A program made the translations under genes and the position numbers. From the NCBI GenBank assembly GCA_005406025.1, contig BGZK01000011.1, forward strand, positions 1,288,531 to 1,352,530: a DNA stretch of 64,000 nucleotides, written 5' to 3'. The stretch comes from Eumeta japonica. Lineage: Eukaryota; Arthropoda; Insecta; Lepidoptera; Psychidae. Shown piece by piece: positions 23,735 to 35,291 of this stretch. A model generated the notes under the pieces. It had not been told where the DNA came from, made no database searches, and worked only from the letters and a program-made list of their open reading frames with translations. Positions within the stretch are counted from its first letter, which is position 1; each line of letters begins with the position of its first letter.

Positions 23735-24290
23735 TGGTTTTTCCGGCGACAGGCCACCGCTGCAGCCCAGCAGTCGTTATGTTCGCCAAAAAACGCTGAC
23801 GGAGCAGATCGTCTACCCTTTGGATTTTTCCTCCATCTTAGCGCGCTAAGACTACACTTATGAATTTCGCCTATTATTCAGCGGACACCGTCGGAACGGA
23901 TCACTAAAGCAGACGGATGTCTCTACTATGCATTCCAACTATTAAGGGCGTGCACACCGCTTTGTCACTGCCGTCGATTTCAAGTCCAGTGGTATCCTCG
24001 CCGCCTATCTCTACACTAGACACATTCGCTGCTGCCGCTTGTGACATTCCGCCCGAGTCCTGTTGCGCCTTCGCCGCCTGCTATTGCTAACCCGAGCGTG
24101 CGCGCCGATCTGCGTGCTACTGCTGTGCCCAAGTCCAGTGACGCTCTTGAGCTCATTGCGGCTACCCTGGGATGCGTCCTCTACTGCCGCCCATGGCGCT
24201 GTGGTCGATTCTAGTGGCGTCCTAGCCGACCACCACTCCGTCCTAAGGTGCTCACACAGAAAGGCCTCATCTCAGTCTACGTTCATTCTT
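23735..24290 (+). other. GC-rich, Pro/Ala/Ser-rich coding-like block
   Basis: Successive plus frames give low-complexity peptides such as LPSISSPVVSSPPISTLD and PVAPSPPAIANPSVRADLRA, interrupted by stops and frame changes. The composition contrasts sharply with the flanks. This would suit a decayed gag-like or ORF1-like segment of a retroelement, or an old processed gene. No diagnostic motif (zinc knuckle or RT box) was seen, so it is unassigned. Confidence 0.35.
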
Positions 24291-27200
24291 ACAAACTATA
24301 TTACGTAATTAACTAAATGAAATATATTTTAATGCGTTCAGTCTTATAATAAAGCGTTTTTACAAGTTTTGTGTTTTACATATTTTTTTAAATATTCTCT
24401 TAGGCATCGACAGGTGACGATACATTGTAGGAATGTTTCCATTAGACTAGTCGAAAAAATCCCGAATTCGCATGAGCGGCACCCTTAGCGTTCAATTTAC
24501 TTGAGAAGCCAAAAAAATTTTCTGCGAACAACTGACACATATGCAATAACTAAATTTTTAGTGCTTAATTAATTAAGAGAAAATTAACGTCACTCTCAGT
24601 TCATATGTTTCAGGCAAGTTTATTTTTAATTTTAATAAATCATGTCATGTGGACAGTGAATAAGATTTCGGTAATAATGCGATCGTGTGATTTTTTTGCA
24701 TCGCTTAACAACTATCTAAATTATATTCAGGCATTTCTGTCATATCTCTCCGTACCTTCTAATTCCTTCAGAACTTCTGGTTTCCTTTTTGAGACCGCAT
24801 TTGTAACCACATCTTGGAACACTACTCACATGTTCAATATTTCTTCTAATTAATTTTGACACCATAAAGTATATTTCACTATGTGTGACACATATGTACT
24901 TAAGGTAAATCAATCGACAACTCCATTTTTTCTATTTCGTTACAGGACTGTCGATATATCAAAGGTTGATTTTTGTTTAATACCTTTTATACTATTTTGT
25001 TTTATATTAATTCATAAAAATATCAATCGTCCTATGAAATATCGCCTCCATAAAAATGGACATACGCGATTGTACTGCAGAAGCCACTCAATGCAAGATT
25101 AAAGGTGAATTATTAATGCTACAGTAAAATAAATACTTTATTTACAGTTCGGGAGTAGTCCAGTTTACATCCAGTAGGTGCCTCACTTACTTTGCTGAGG
25201 TCAGCTGAATATTTGATGAGCGCGTAGAAGGCTGGCCGCGTTACGTATTAAGATGTAGTACGCCTAATGAAAATTTCATGGCAAGTTGCTAAATAACAAC
25301 AACCCTTCTACTAAAAAGCTGACAAGCCGAGCAACGGGCGGCGTTAAAGTTTTTAATATTGTTCAACAGTTTTCCATAACGCAGTACAAATTAACAAACG
25401 TTTGCCTAAACGATATGTTACATTGCTTGAGAGGCGTGATTATGTAAAAACGAAAATTTTTTCAATTAATATTTTCCCCCTAAGTCACCTTATCGTAGTC
25501 ATCCAATGTACCTTCCGGTCGATCAGGACAAATGGCGTCGTAGAGATTTAAATACCGTATGTCTTATGGTACATTGTGCACCTGACACCTATTATCGGAA
25601 ACAAGTGTCGGAAACAAACAAACAAAACATGAAAAAGTGTCTTTGGATATCTGGAAATAATTTTTGCAATCATCAACCCTTTATCAGAAGAAGTTCAAGG
25701 ATATCAACAAATATGATACAAAGGTAAGCAGAGGTTAGAAGGACCACGATCACAATACAAGAGAATGCATTACAATTTAAAAAAAGGATTGAAACTTTAA
25801 ATTTGAAATTGTTTCTTATTCCGCATTTATGATACAACCTATAACCGACCCTCTCGGCCCTTGTTTCAAATAATTGTCCATTTAACACACAATTAACCGA
25901 AACGATTAAATGAAATAATATGTGATTTTTTGTAATGAAATAGAGCTCAAATATATGGTAAATATATTGATGCAGTGTTTTTTACGAAAAATTCGTATTT
26001 TCGAAAAGTCTCACGATACTTTTATATCAAGTTATTTAACAATGTTAGGGACATTTAAACAATTTTGATATGAAATTATTATATTCGCTCTAGCACGGAT
26101 CGCTGTGATAGATTTCGGAAATAAATTTCAAAATTAAAATACACATATTTCATTGGTATATTATCGGTTGCGTGATCGATGTGCAGAACAATAGCCACAT
26201 AAACATTGCCAGATGGGGGCAAAGCTGCTTTTATTACTTATTATAAAATTAAGAACTATAAAATTAGTCTTCTTATTGCGATTTAAAAATATCCATTGTC
26301 ATATTATGATTTGAATATAAAACTGATCTAAACTTATATAAATTATTGAAAATGCCATTGTAATACGTATACTTAATTTATTACCAATATTATTTGTATT
26401 CTCTTGTATATGATAACATCAGTCTTACGCACTGCCTTTTCCCCGACATTTCTTCTTCCATATAAATGAGAATAAAGGCTAAATATAAAGCTGAGCATCT
26501 AATACGCCAGGTATCAGGTTTGTGACGAGCTAAGAACATGGGTTTTATAGTGCAAACTTGTAGCCTAATAGCGCTGCGACTTTTGTAAAGAACTAGTCGG
26601 TCTTATATAAAGAGACGAGTCCTCTCGCCTTTAAATGGGGAAAACTATCAAATTCATATTCCATTATTGCTTAACAATGACAATATTTGCGGTTGAACAA
26701 TTTCATTTCTTTGTATCGTACTAAATTAGATATAGCTTTTATCAGCGCGTATCACAAAATAATAAATTTGAATTACGAAATTTGTAAATTTCACGATTGT
26801 GTGGAGCTGCAGTGTGCAATTTGTACAAAACTAATTTAAAAACGCTAGTCGACGAGTCGACCGACAACATTTCGATTTAAATGAAATTAAATAACAAATC
26901 AATCAAAAAAAATTCATGTTTCAGAAAACTCGTTATGTCGCGTGTTCTGGCCGATATTGTTGCATACGTGACAACGCTTGTAAGCAATTTCCGACCAGAA
27001 ACGGGTCAGCAAAAGGGGGTCCGAACCTGTCAAAGCCGTCAGGGGGTGTACGATCGTAAGATGAAGGGTTTCAAGAGCCAATGCCGCTGGAGTGGCGGAT
27101 TATTGCGCAAACGCACCCGAGGACCCAGAACAGGGCTACGTGAAAGACGCTATGAGGTCGAGGCCGGTAGGAATCGGACATAACTCGGTTGACCAACCCC

Positions 27201-28464
27201 GCGGTCTGGGTTACGTATGAGGATTTCACAATACTTGTTTTTACCATTTGAATTTAAAAAGGTTTATTGCTAACTTTTTAAGTTTGCGATGAAAAATGTG
27301 TCAAGACATCCTAATCGATTTGCACATGTCTCCTATGCACTACTGGGTGAATTGTTTAAACCTAGTAATTTGTTTTGTTGACTTTGACAATATACAACAC
27401 TAATTTCCTTGAATGGAGGGAAAGTTTGTGTTGGGACATACCATGCTGAATCGAAGTACAATATTTATTGTTAGAAAAATCGTGGTAAGGAATCATTTTA
27501 ATTATACATGCATTTATTTTAATACTTATATTATATTATACATATATTCTTATTTATTTTATTTTAATTATTTATGAATATGGTCTCCTGAATACTCTTC
27601 AGCAATAAACCAAAGCATATGGGAATCCACATACGTTATCTATTAAATTCCACATGCAGAAGTACCTGTAACAGTTATAAAAAAATATTTATTAAACTTA
27701 TTAAATGTAGCAGAACAAAAATGTAATCTAATCTCCTAAATAGTCAATAATAATTTTCATACAGAATTTTAATTCTCGTTTTTTATCCATATAACTATTA
27801 AAAAAATTGTTGCTTGGCTTATTCTAAAAATTGATTAAAACTAACAGCATCCGTTTATAGTATAGTGCCATAGACATAAATAATTGCATGTTTTATGAAA
27901 ATGTTCGTCACATTTTGAATTATATATTCTGATGTTTCTTATGAAATTAACTGAGTATTTATCGACACAGATTTGGATGTAATATATAAATACAGTTAAA
28001 CACTTTTCTTACATTTTTAATTTCATATCTTAATACATTTAATAAAGTAATATGGGATGCCAATGTTGTGTACGTATTAAAAACTTTTTATGTTTTACTT
28101 CATCCTGATACAAACATATTATCGGTGGTCTGTGGATATTGCAAAAATCCGACATTAATTCATAATAACTAGCATTAGTTACGTTTTCTATTGGCGTAAG
28201 GCTCAGATCTCCGAAATGAATTTTGCAAATAATTATTAATCCTCTCTTGAATTTTAAAGCTAAAAGTGCAAAAAAACATTTCTATCAATATAGTTTATCT
28301 ATTGTCTAACGTAATACAGCTAGTCTTGTTACGGCCAGCGTAATTATCCGTCCGTCTGTTTGTTACTACTTTTAAATTCCTGAATAAGAATTGTAATTGT
28401 ATATAATTTGTAGAGTCAAATCTACCATGAAAGCTTACATAATATAAAATATTGGTATGCCAAC
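24291..28464. other. Unassigned AT-rich DNA
   Basis: No supported gene. A GC-rich island at about 26990-27210 contains a plus frame rich in Arg and Gly (26881-27183) without a recognisable domain. It could be TE-derived. The rest is AT-rich with chance open frames. Confidence 0.4.
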
Positions 28465-28622
28465 TTTTGCCCGCGGTTCCGCCGACGTAGACATAGAATT
28501 ATTCTTTCAATTTTATATCGACCGATAACGTCATCGACCGTGTTTCCGATCGGGGTTTCGCTCGTGATTCCGATTTCGGTCTCAATCTCGATACCGGTCA
28601 TGCCTTCGATTTGATTTCAACG
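28465..28622 (-). repeat. Family B degenerate array, copy 3
   Basis: On plus the array is pyrimidine-rich: TTCCGATCGGGGTTTCGCTC, GATTCCGATTTCGGTCTC and AATCTCGATACCGGTC. It is therefore inverted relative to copies 1 and 2. It is preceded by TTTTGCCCGCGGTTCCGCCG, a GC-rich end motif of the same style as in other copies. Confidence 0.6.
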
Positions 28623-29432
28623 AAATCATACCAGAGTAACTCAAAATCTTACACCGATTTTTTTTTTTATTTTAAAACTATATCGTTTACGCCCTTAATC
28701 GTCATCCAGTTCAACGCACTAGATTCTTCCGAACCCTACCTTACTATAAGTCTATCGGACTTATAACAACGTAGGTTTCTGAAGTATATATAAATGCACC
28801 GAAAAATATGTACGGTCACTGTATTAAAAATGCTAATGTTATGTAATTTTATTTAATATTAAATTTGTTGTTTTTAGTGATAATTACGATACGCGTCTGG
28901 CCGTTATAATTATTTTATGTGCAAAAACAAAAACCAAAACTCATGAAATTTCGTTTCGCTTTATCATTTTATAGCACGTTATCAATATAAACAATAATAT
29001 CAACAACATCCAGTAACTTATTGCATTAATTAATATTGAAACTATACGAATGTTTAAAGCTCATTTTCAAATTTTGTTGAGAATAGGTACATTCCCTGTT
29101 TTAATTTCCAATTTAAAGTTCAATAAAAGTTATTTATTAATGAAATTAGAAAGAAAGACTAATAATAACAGTCAGTGTATTATGAATACCCCATGCGATC
29201 GAAAAAATAATAATATATTGAACGTTAATTCACGTTTTTCATAATAAAGTAAAACTACAAGTTTTTACAAAAAATTACAAGTTTTCCATACAACCCATTT
29301 ATTAAATTCACTTTAATAGTGTATAAATTTCACGATAATATTAAATAATTTTAATGATCAATAATCAAATATGGCAAATACAACGGCAATTGAATTTTTT
29401 TAGCAAAATTGTATTTATTGCTTTTAGTTTAG
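28623..29432. other. Unassigned AT-rich DNA
   Basis: No supported feature. The frame 29050-29244 is AT-rich and chance-like. Confidence 0.5.
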
Positions 29433-29477
29433 GAGGAGATTTATGTCCAGCATTGGACGTCCAATGGCCGAAATGAA
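29433..29477 (+). pseudogene. RTE-type LINE C-terminal remnant
   Basis: The plus frame reads EEIYVQHWTSNGR. From knowledge of lepidopteran RTE-clade ORFs, the last residues before the 3' end typically resemble EAYVQQWT, and a parallel EEAFTQKG occurs in the 43.3-kb fragment. Only the extreme 3' end survives, as expected for 5'-truncated copies. It is short, so moderate confidence only. Confidence 0.4.
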
Positions 29478-30147
29478 CAATTCTATTTTGTAAAAACAAG
29501 GTTATAAGTACTCGGGATTATTTAGTGAGTTTGGGGGTGTAATGGTGAAATAAGTTATACAAACTAATTTAGGTCTACCGAAAGCCTCTTGGAGTCTTTA
29601 TTAGTGGCGGAGAGCTATATACTTTTATCTCAAAACTGATCAAAACTACTCCGATTTTAATTTTAATATTGTTTTGTGAAATGTAGGTGTTTTAAAGTAC
29701 TTCAACCTTTATAATTTAAAAATTGTCACTTTTCATTTTTTTATTGTTTTTTTCTATTTTTAATAATTATTATAGTAATATTATTGTTAAAATAAAATTA
29801 TTTCTAATAGTTAACATTTATAAAAAAACATCCAATGGCCTTGTGCATTAAAATCTATTCAGAAAAGAATGGAGTATTCAACAAGAGAATAGGCGGCTGG
29901 TTAATCGACATACTACTGTAGGGTGGACGAGTCAGATACAAATTGAACATATTCTTTCAGTTTTTGGAGCATCTCTAAATAATTTTAATAATTGACAGTG
30001 ACGTTTCTAAAATAAATATAAAATGTGGTCCAGTAGAGTTTAAGTGTATTGTTATTTTAGTTGAATTCAAAGTAATTATTTTTAAGCATTATACTTTAGT
30101 AAATTTAACTTTGATGAGTCGTATAATACTATTAATTTTGTGATATA
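29478..30147. other. Unassigned AT-rich DNA
   Basis: No supported feature was seen. Confidence 0.5.
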
Positions 30148-30484
30148 TTAGCGGTCACCCGTCCGCTTCATTGGATATAAATTTAAATTTAGCAATTTAT
30201 TTTATAATTCTAATGTGTCCACGGTTTAGCTCCCGTGGACCTAGATTAGAATGAATCCCTTCATCTTCTATATCGGCTGATTTTGCTGTCAATTTTGATC
30301 GCGATCGCGGTCCTATTCTCGATGTCAATTCTGCTTCCACTGTCGGGTCCAGTTCTTGTCCCGCTCTCGATACCGATCTCGGTCCTCTCTTGGGCATTAA
30401 TGGTAGTAATAACAAATTACGATTTATACTCGAATGGATATCGAAACGACAACGAAATCTAAAAATACCATTATTACTGGTATT
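30148..30484 (-). repeat. Family B, long copy 4
   Basis: On plus it begins TTAGCGGTCACCCGTCCGCT, then TTCATTGGATATAAATTTAA. A pyrimidine-rich array follows (GATCGCGATCGCGGTCC, CTCGATACCGATCTCGG), then ATTAATGGTAGTAATAACAA. It ends at a small hairpin, AATACCA-TTATTAC-TGGTATT. The same order, inverted, is found at 44321-44622, so these two copies define the family's approximate ends. The 72-codon minus frame (30197-30415) is carried by the array. Confidence 0.7.
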
Positions 30485-30519
30485 TCTTTCTACTTTCTAC
30501 ATAAAAGGTAATGTTGTTA

Positions 30520-31005
30520 TATATAATACAATATAATCTTATTAATTAATCCTATTTGAGAACATAATATACCTCTATGCAAAATTTGATTACAATCCGT
30601 TTAGCCGTTAGTATATAACAAACAACCATACAAACGTCCTTTTACGTTTTTTTAATTGTAAATAGCCTACAACATCTAGGAACGATTCCGTGTCAAATGG
30701 TCAGTCCCAATCACAATCCGTCCAGCGTATGATAAACATCCATACTAGATTCCACGTCAAATGGTCAAAGTTCCAATCACAATCCGTCCAGTGTATGATA
30801 AACATCCATACTAGATTCCACGTCAAATGGTCAAAGTCCCAATCACAATCCGTCCAGCGTATGACAAACATCCATACTAATATACTTTTACATTTTTCAT
30901 ATTATAAATGGCCTAAACCATCTACATACGATTGCGCGTCAAATGGTCGCAGTAGTAAATCAGTAGTCATTACGTGAATGAAAATAAAAAAAATAACCTC
31001 ATTAT
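30520..31005 (+). repeat. Family A repeat, copy 1
   Basis: It shares CCTATTTGAGAACATAAT, ACCTCTATGCAAAATTTGAT and ACAATCCGT with the inverted copy at 42971-43756. The body contains tandem 64-66-bp units (30684-30879), then TTTTACATTTTTCATATTAT and ATGGCCTAAACCATCTACAT. It ends near CATTACGTGAATGAAAATAA and ACCTCATTATATATATACTG. The 95-codon plus frame over it is carried by the repeats and is not a gene. An adjoining fragment at 31085-31180 is a further degenerate unit. Confidence 0.75.
30684..30879 (+). repeat. Three tandem units of 64, 66 and 66 bp
   Basis: Units start at 30684, 30748 and 30814 with GATTCC(A)CGTCAAATGGTC, pass through CAATCACAATCCGTCCAG and end CATCCATACTA. Compared with the 123-bp units of the 43-kb copy, each lacks the ACTTTTACATTTTT...CATCTACATAC half. 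They therefore look like amplified internal-deletion units. Confidence 0.85.
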
Positions 31006-33310
31006 ATATATACTGATAGAGGGAAAAATATTTATAGAAGTAAATTAGACATTAAATAATGAAGAATTCATAGAATTAAAAAAATAAATAGCCATAAATC
31101 ATCTACAAATCATTGCGCATCGAATGATCACTATCCGATGTCGATAGGTTCAGTAGTTTAAAATTTATTGAGCGTCAAAGAAGTATCATTTTCATAACAT
31201 ATTAGAATAGAATACTTTACTCATACTGAACATATTACAAAAAAAAATTAAATACCCGCTCAAAAGTTTTAAGAACAATAAAACTTGGATTATGCTGTTG
31301 AATTATTCAAAATACGAAATCAAAATTCACATACAATCTATGAAGCTGGTATTTAAATGTATTTATATATAATGCTCGTAAATCTGAAATTGATTTGATA
31401 CTATTACGATGTATTTTTTTCACAAAACAATAGTAAAAGATGCACATACAGAATCAGTCAATTTACTGTACAAGCAGATGCAGTGATGGATTATCTAAAA
31501 AAAGTTTACAAATACAATCGTGGCTATTTAATTATTTGTTACAAAATTTAGACGAATTAAAAGTAAAACAATATCATCGAATCGGTCCGACGATGCAGCG
31601 GTGAAGTGGAAGGGGAGGTGGTAGGTTCACCCACTTCCGACAACGCTATCGATTTGAAAGTTTGCGAACATTAACAGTGGTAGAATCAATTTGGTAATAT
31701 GGCTGGTCTGATGATGCAACATGGAGACGGTCTTATAAGTCTGTTATTTTTTTTATTATTGCCTTTTGACTCGCTAACTTAGTGGGATACTCACTCTATA
31801 GATGGCACAGTACCACGATTCAGGGGCAACGCCGTGTTGGCTGGCATGCTGTCACATCGAGGGAGTGTATTATTTTATGAGAAACATTGAATTAAGATTA
31901 TTTCATATGTAAGAAAAATATCCAAGATGGCTATCTTTTGAATTTATAATTAGACAGCTTAATACTAAGATAATCTAAAGTCAGATATCAGTAGTGCCGT
32001 GTACGCGCCCCGGACGAACAATTTGTCTATAAACGAGACAAACTTGTCTCGCCAACGTTCGATGTCCTGTTCAACGTCCCTAGAGCGTGTGCCAATATTA
32101 TCTAGTGGACCTGCGACTCATTCACTTCACTTTCGTTAATTGTATATGTATATTACAGTATTTATCCCGCATTGGCACCCCGCCTTGTGTGACGTAAGCT
32201 CGCCCGACGCACGATCAGAGTCTGTTATCTTTGTTCGAGGAAAATAATTATAAATTTTAGGGATAAAATGGTGTGAACAGCCGGTATTTATCTATGAATA
32301 ACAAGACGTTTCGTACGTTTTGTAACAAAAAGATGGATGAGAACGTTTGTGTCGGACTATTCTGATGTTTTCAAACCATTGTAATTTTGTCCGTATGGGT
32401 ATGAAACTACAAGAGACAGCATATACGGTGTATGAATAACGACTAATTGTGTAGTATTCGTTGTCACAACTTGACAAAGAAAAATCATCGTCGAGAGTCA
32501 GAACCAGTACAATGTGTTACGTCTAGCGCATGCCAAAATGTTTTATAGCAGTGGTCACTCAGTGATCGAAAATCGACCATAATTCATTGAATTTTGAGGT
32601 ACGAACGTTCTTTAAGTTCTATTCACAAAGCGTATTTTTGACAGAAAATTATTTGCAAACCATAAGCATTGCATATAATTTTCTGAATATTGTGTTATTA
32701 CGTTCGCTACGAGCGTGTACAAACACATCGTTAGCGTGCGCTGTTTACATTAATTACCTACACTACTTATAAAATTTTCAATTTAATGTTGGTAACAGTT
32801 GAAAAAACCAACACACGTTAATGACGCATTAATACACGCACGTAAGAAATGATATCTAACGGAAATAATAAAATGTAAATGATATAAAGTGTACATAAAC
32901 TGTAGATTGTAGGCATAAGGAGCGTGAAGTACGATCGATGAAGACTTCTCAATAAAGGTTTAGTCCCTACGATGAAAGTGTTAAAAAAAGTAAATATTTC
33001 TAAAAATGTTTTATTGACAATAATAAAGCTCGTAAAAAGCTACTAAACAATAAAAAAATTAGGGCTAAAGAAATAATAAAAACGCCTGAATTGTTTTGTA
33101 TTTATTTGTATATAGATACTGCCTTTATGCCATCGTCAATCGTATCTATACTTATTCATGATTGATGATTCTTTTCAAATATTTTTGTAAGATAAAAATT
33201 GATGATTTTCCCATCAACTAAAACTTTTTTAAGAAATATAAACAGGTTAATAATTACACTTAGAACTTTTTTTACTTTCTTTTTTTTTAGTTTTTCTTTC
33301 TTTGGTCTTC
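31006..33310. other. Unassigned DNA
   Basis: A degenerate family A unit lies at about 31085-31180 (CATCTACAAATCATTGCGC and AGTAGTTTAAAATTTATTG). A GC-richer stretch at 31560-31870 and another at 31990-32230 have no recognised content. No gene is supported. Confidence 0.45.
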
Positions 33311-33545
33311 TTTAGTTAGGCCATACTTTTTTTAGTTAGACCATACTTTTTTTAGTCAGACCATACTTTCTTTAGTTGGAACTTACTTTCTTTATTGTAT
33401 CGTGTGAGGTATTAATTCGCGGAAATCCATAACAGACGCTTGTCTGCAACATGCATTAAGATGCAGCATGCAACCCACCTCTGACAAGCGTTGCAGGCAA
33501 GCGTTTACCTTCTTTAGTTAGACTATACTTTCTTTAGTTATAAAA
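33311..33545. repeat. 20-bp minisatellite, split by an inverted repeat
   Basis: Four 20-bp units (33311, 33331, 33351, 33371) follow the consensus TTTAGTTAGACCATACTTTC. A further unit and a half is at 33513-33545 in the same orientation. Between them, ACGCTTGTCTGCAAC (33436-33450) and GTTGCAGGCAAGCGT (33490-33504) form a 15-bp inverted repeat with one mismatch. The arrangement suggests a small element inserted into the tandem array. Confidence 0.85.
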
Positions 33546-33559
33546 GGAAGCCGCCAGGA

Positions 33560-33655
33560 AGGAATAATGAATTGCCCGTCTTATCTCGAAAATACGCTCC
33601 CGACCTGCGCTGAGTCGGCACGAAGGAGTTTAGTTCGTAGCCTTTCGATAAGAAA
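33560..33655. repeat. Fragment resembling the 0.3-kb GC-rich block
   Basis: CCGACCTGCGCTGAGTCGGC and then AGGAG, TTCGTAGCC and TTTCGATAAG parallel the order CCGACTCAGCTGAGTCGGCG, AGGG, TTCCAAGTCC and TTCGATCTAAG at 338-394. The match is short and imperfect. Confidence 0.35.
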
Positions 33656-34989
33656 TTTAAAAAAAATTATGAATCTTCGACTATCTCCTTTGAAATTCGC
33701 TTTTGACAATGCCACTTTTACAGATTAGTTCTAAAATCAACATTAATTTTAACAGTGATTTATTTCACCATTAATTTCTTTCGCTGCGTACACGGGGATA
33801 AGCGACTTGTTGTTATTGGTTGAAGTTTGCGATTTTTATTCATGATATACGAAACCTTTGAAACACAAAATTACACGAATATACTTTATATTCTATTGTT
33901 CTTGAAATCGATCAGGTCCTTTTGTCCCTTGGAAAATCGAGTTTGAAGAACAGCAGAATAAGTCGATACATTGTTTCTCCAGAATTATTTTCACGCTCTC
34001 CTTTGGCTCTCGTGACGAGGGCTCATGTTTTCTTTCTAAATGTTTATCGGTTTTGCAGAAACTGAAATAGTCCTGCTGCGTATACACTACAGAGGGCCGT
34101 TTCTCACGGGTGCTATCTAGCCCTTTGTGAGGGTGAATTATGGGGGTGTTTCGTTTAGCATTCGATATTTTTGTTCTTGCTGCCTTTTTATTTATAATGT
34201 CCGCTACAAATGAAAGTTGTATTTTTTTTTTATATTCGAAATCATATGGGGTATGGATCGGGTCACGCGAGCGGCCGCTTACCCGGTATTACGTATTCTG
34301 TGTACAGTTTTGAACTTGTGAAACGGCTCAATGGGGCCCAAGATTAATTAATGCAGCGGAATTAATTATGTGTCAAGGAGAATAATTAATAAAGCAGGCA
34401 TTACGAGAACACTAGACTGACGACCGACAATTTATTATGTAAATAGGAAATGTGTCGTTCGTTTCGGATTATGTGAGAGAAACATTATATAAAAGGGGAA
34501 AGTACGTAATGCACGAAGTATGAAATAAAAATTAACAAACTTTTGTCGTTACACTTAAAAGATATTTTAGTTAATTCTAATATATTTTTTATTTGTCTAT
34601 TGTTATGAGCACGATTCAATATAGTTGGTATAAAAAAAATTTTTACCCTTAACACATGGTGACTGATTGTATAATGAAAAAAAGAACAGCTTAAGAAGAA
34701 AATGTAATAGGTAAACATTTAAAATTTTTATATTTTCGATTTTGCATCGAAATCTAAATGACCTATTTTAATACTGTAAATTATGCGCCTGTTTATAACT
34801 ATTTCTGGTCAAATTAGTACAACTTAAATATCTTTACCGTATTCTAAAGGTGTGTAACTAATAAGTAAATTAGTAGAGTAAGTGAATCGGTGAATTAAGT
34901 TCTTTAACTAAGCCATAATGATCCCGTAGATATCGCACTTACTGTTCACTTCATGTACACGCAGTGTACCACTACCAGAATTAAAGTTA
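33656..34989. other. Unassigned DNA
   Basis: No supported gene. The 64-codon minus frame 33893-34087 has no recognisable domain. Confidence 0.5.
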
Positions 34990-35291
34990 GTGCATGAATG
35001 ATTATTTCTCGTGTGCGGATAGGGTGGCTAGAATAAAAACGTCAAAGTTACTAAAACTTGGTAGACTGGCTGGTATACGGATGCCGTTAGTGCATATGTG
35101 CCGTGTCCAATATTCGACCATGCCAATTATGCGTTGCACTGCTTCCTATCAGGTAGAGTCGGTGGCGCTGTCAGATCTTACAAGACCACGAAGTAGCAAG
35201 CTATACTCCTGAAAAAAGGTTTTGTCAGACAGACAGACGGACAACGAAGTGGCCCTGTGAGGGTTCCTTTGGAGGTACGGAAATCTAAAAA
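34990..35291 (+). repeat. Lepidopteran-type interspersed repeat with GACAGACAGACG tract
   Basis: Near 35225-35291 the order GTCAGACAGACAGACGGACA, ACGAAGTGGCCCTGTGAGG, GTTCCTTTGGAGGTACGG is the 3' part of a repeat I know from moth genomes, as in the 14.9-kb copy. The 72-codon plus frame at 34994 lies in it and is not a gene. The left end is uncertain. Confidence 0.5.

Noticed and set aside
30684..30879. CRISPR-like array
   Set aside because: The units are contiguous, 64-66 bp long and lack unique spacers. The context is eukaryotic with no cas-like genes.
30690..30977. 95-codon open frame with repeated QSQSVQRM and INIHTRFHVKWSK peptides
   Set aside because: The peptide repeats follow the 66-bp tandem DNA units of a family A repeat. 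It is not a repeat protein gene.
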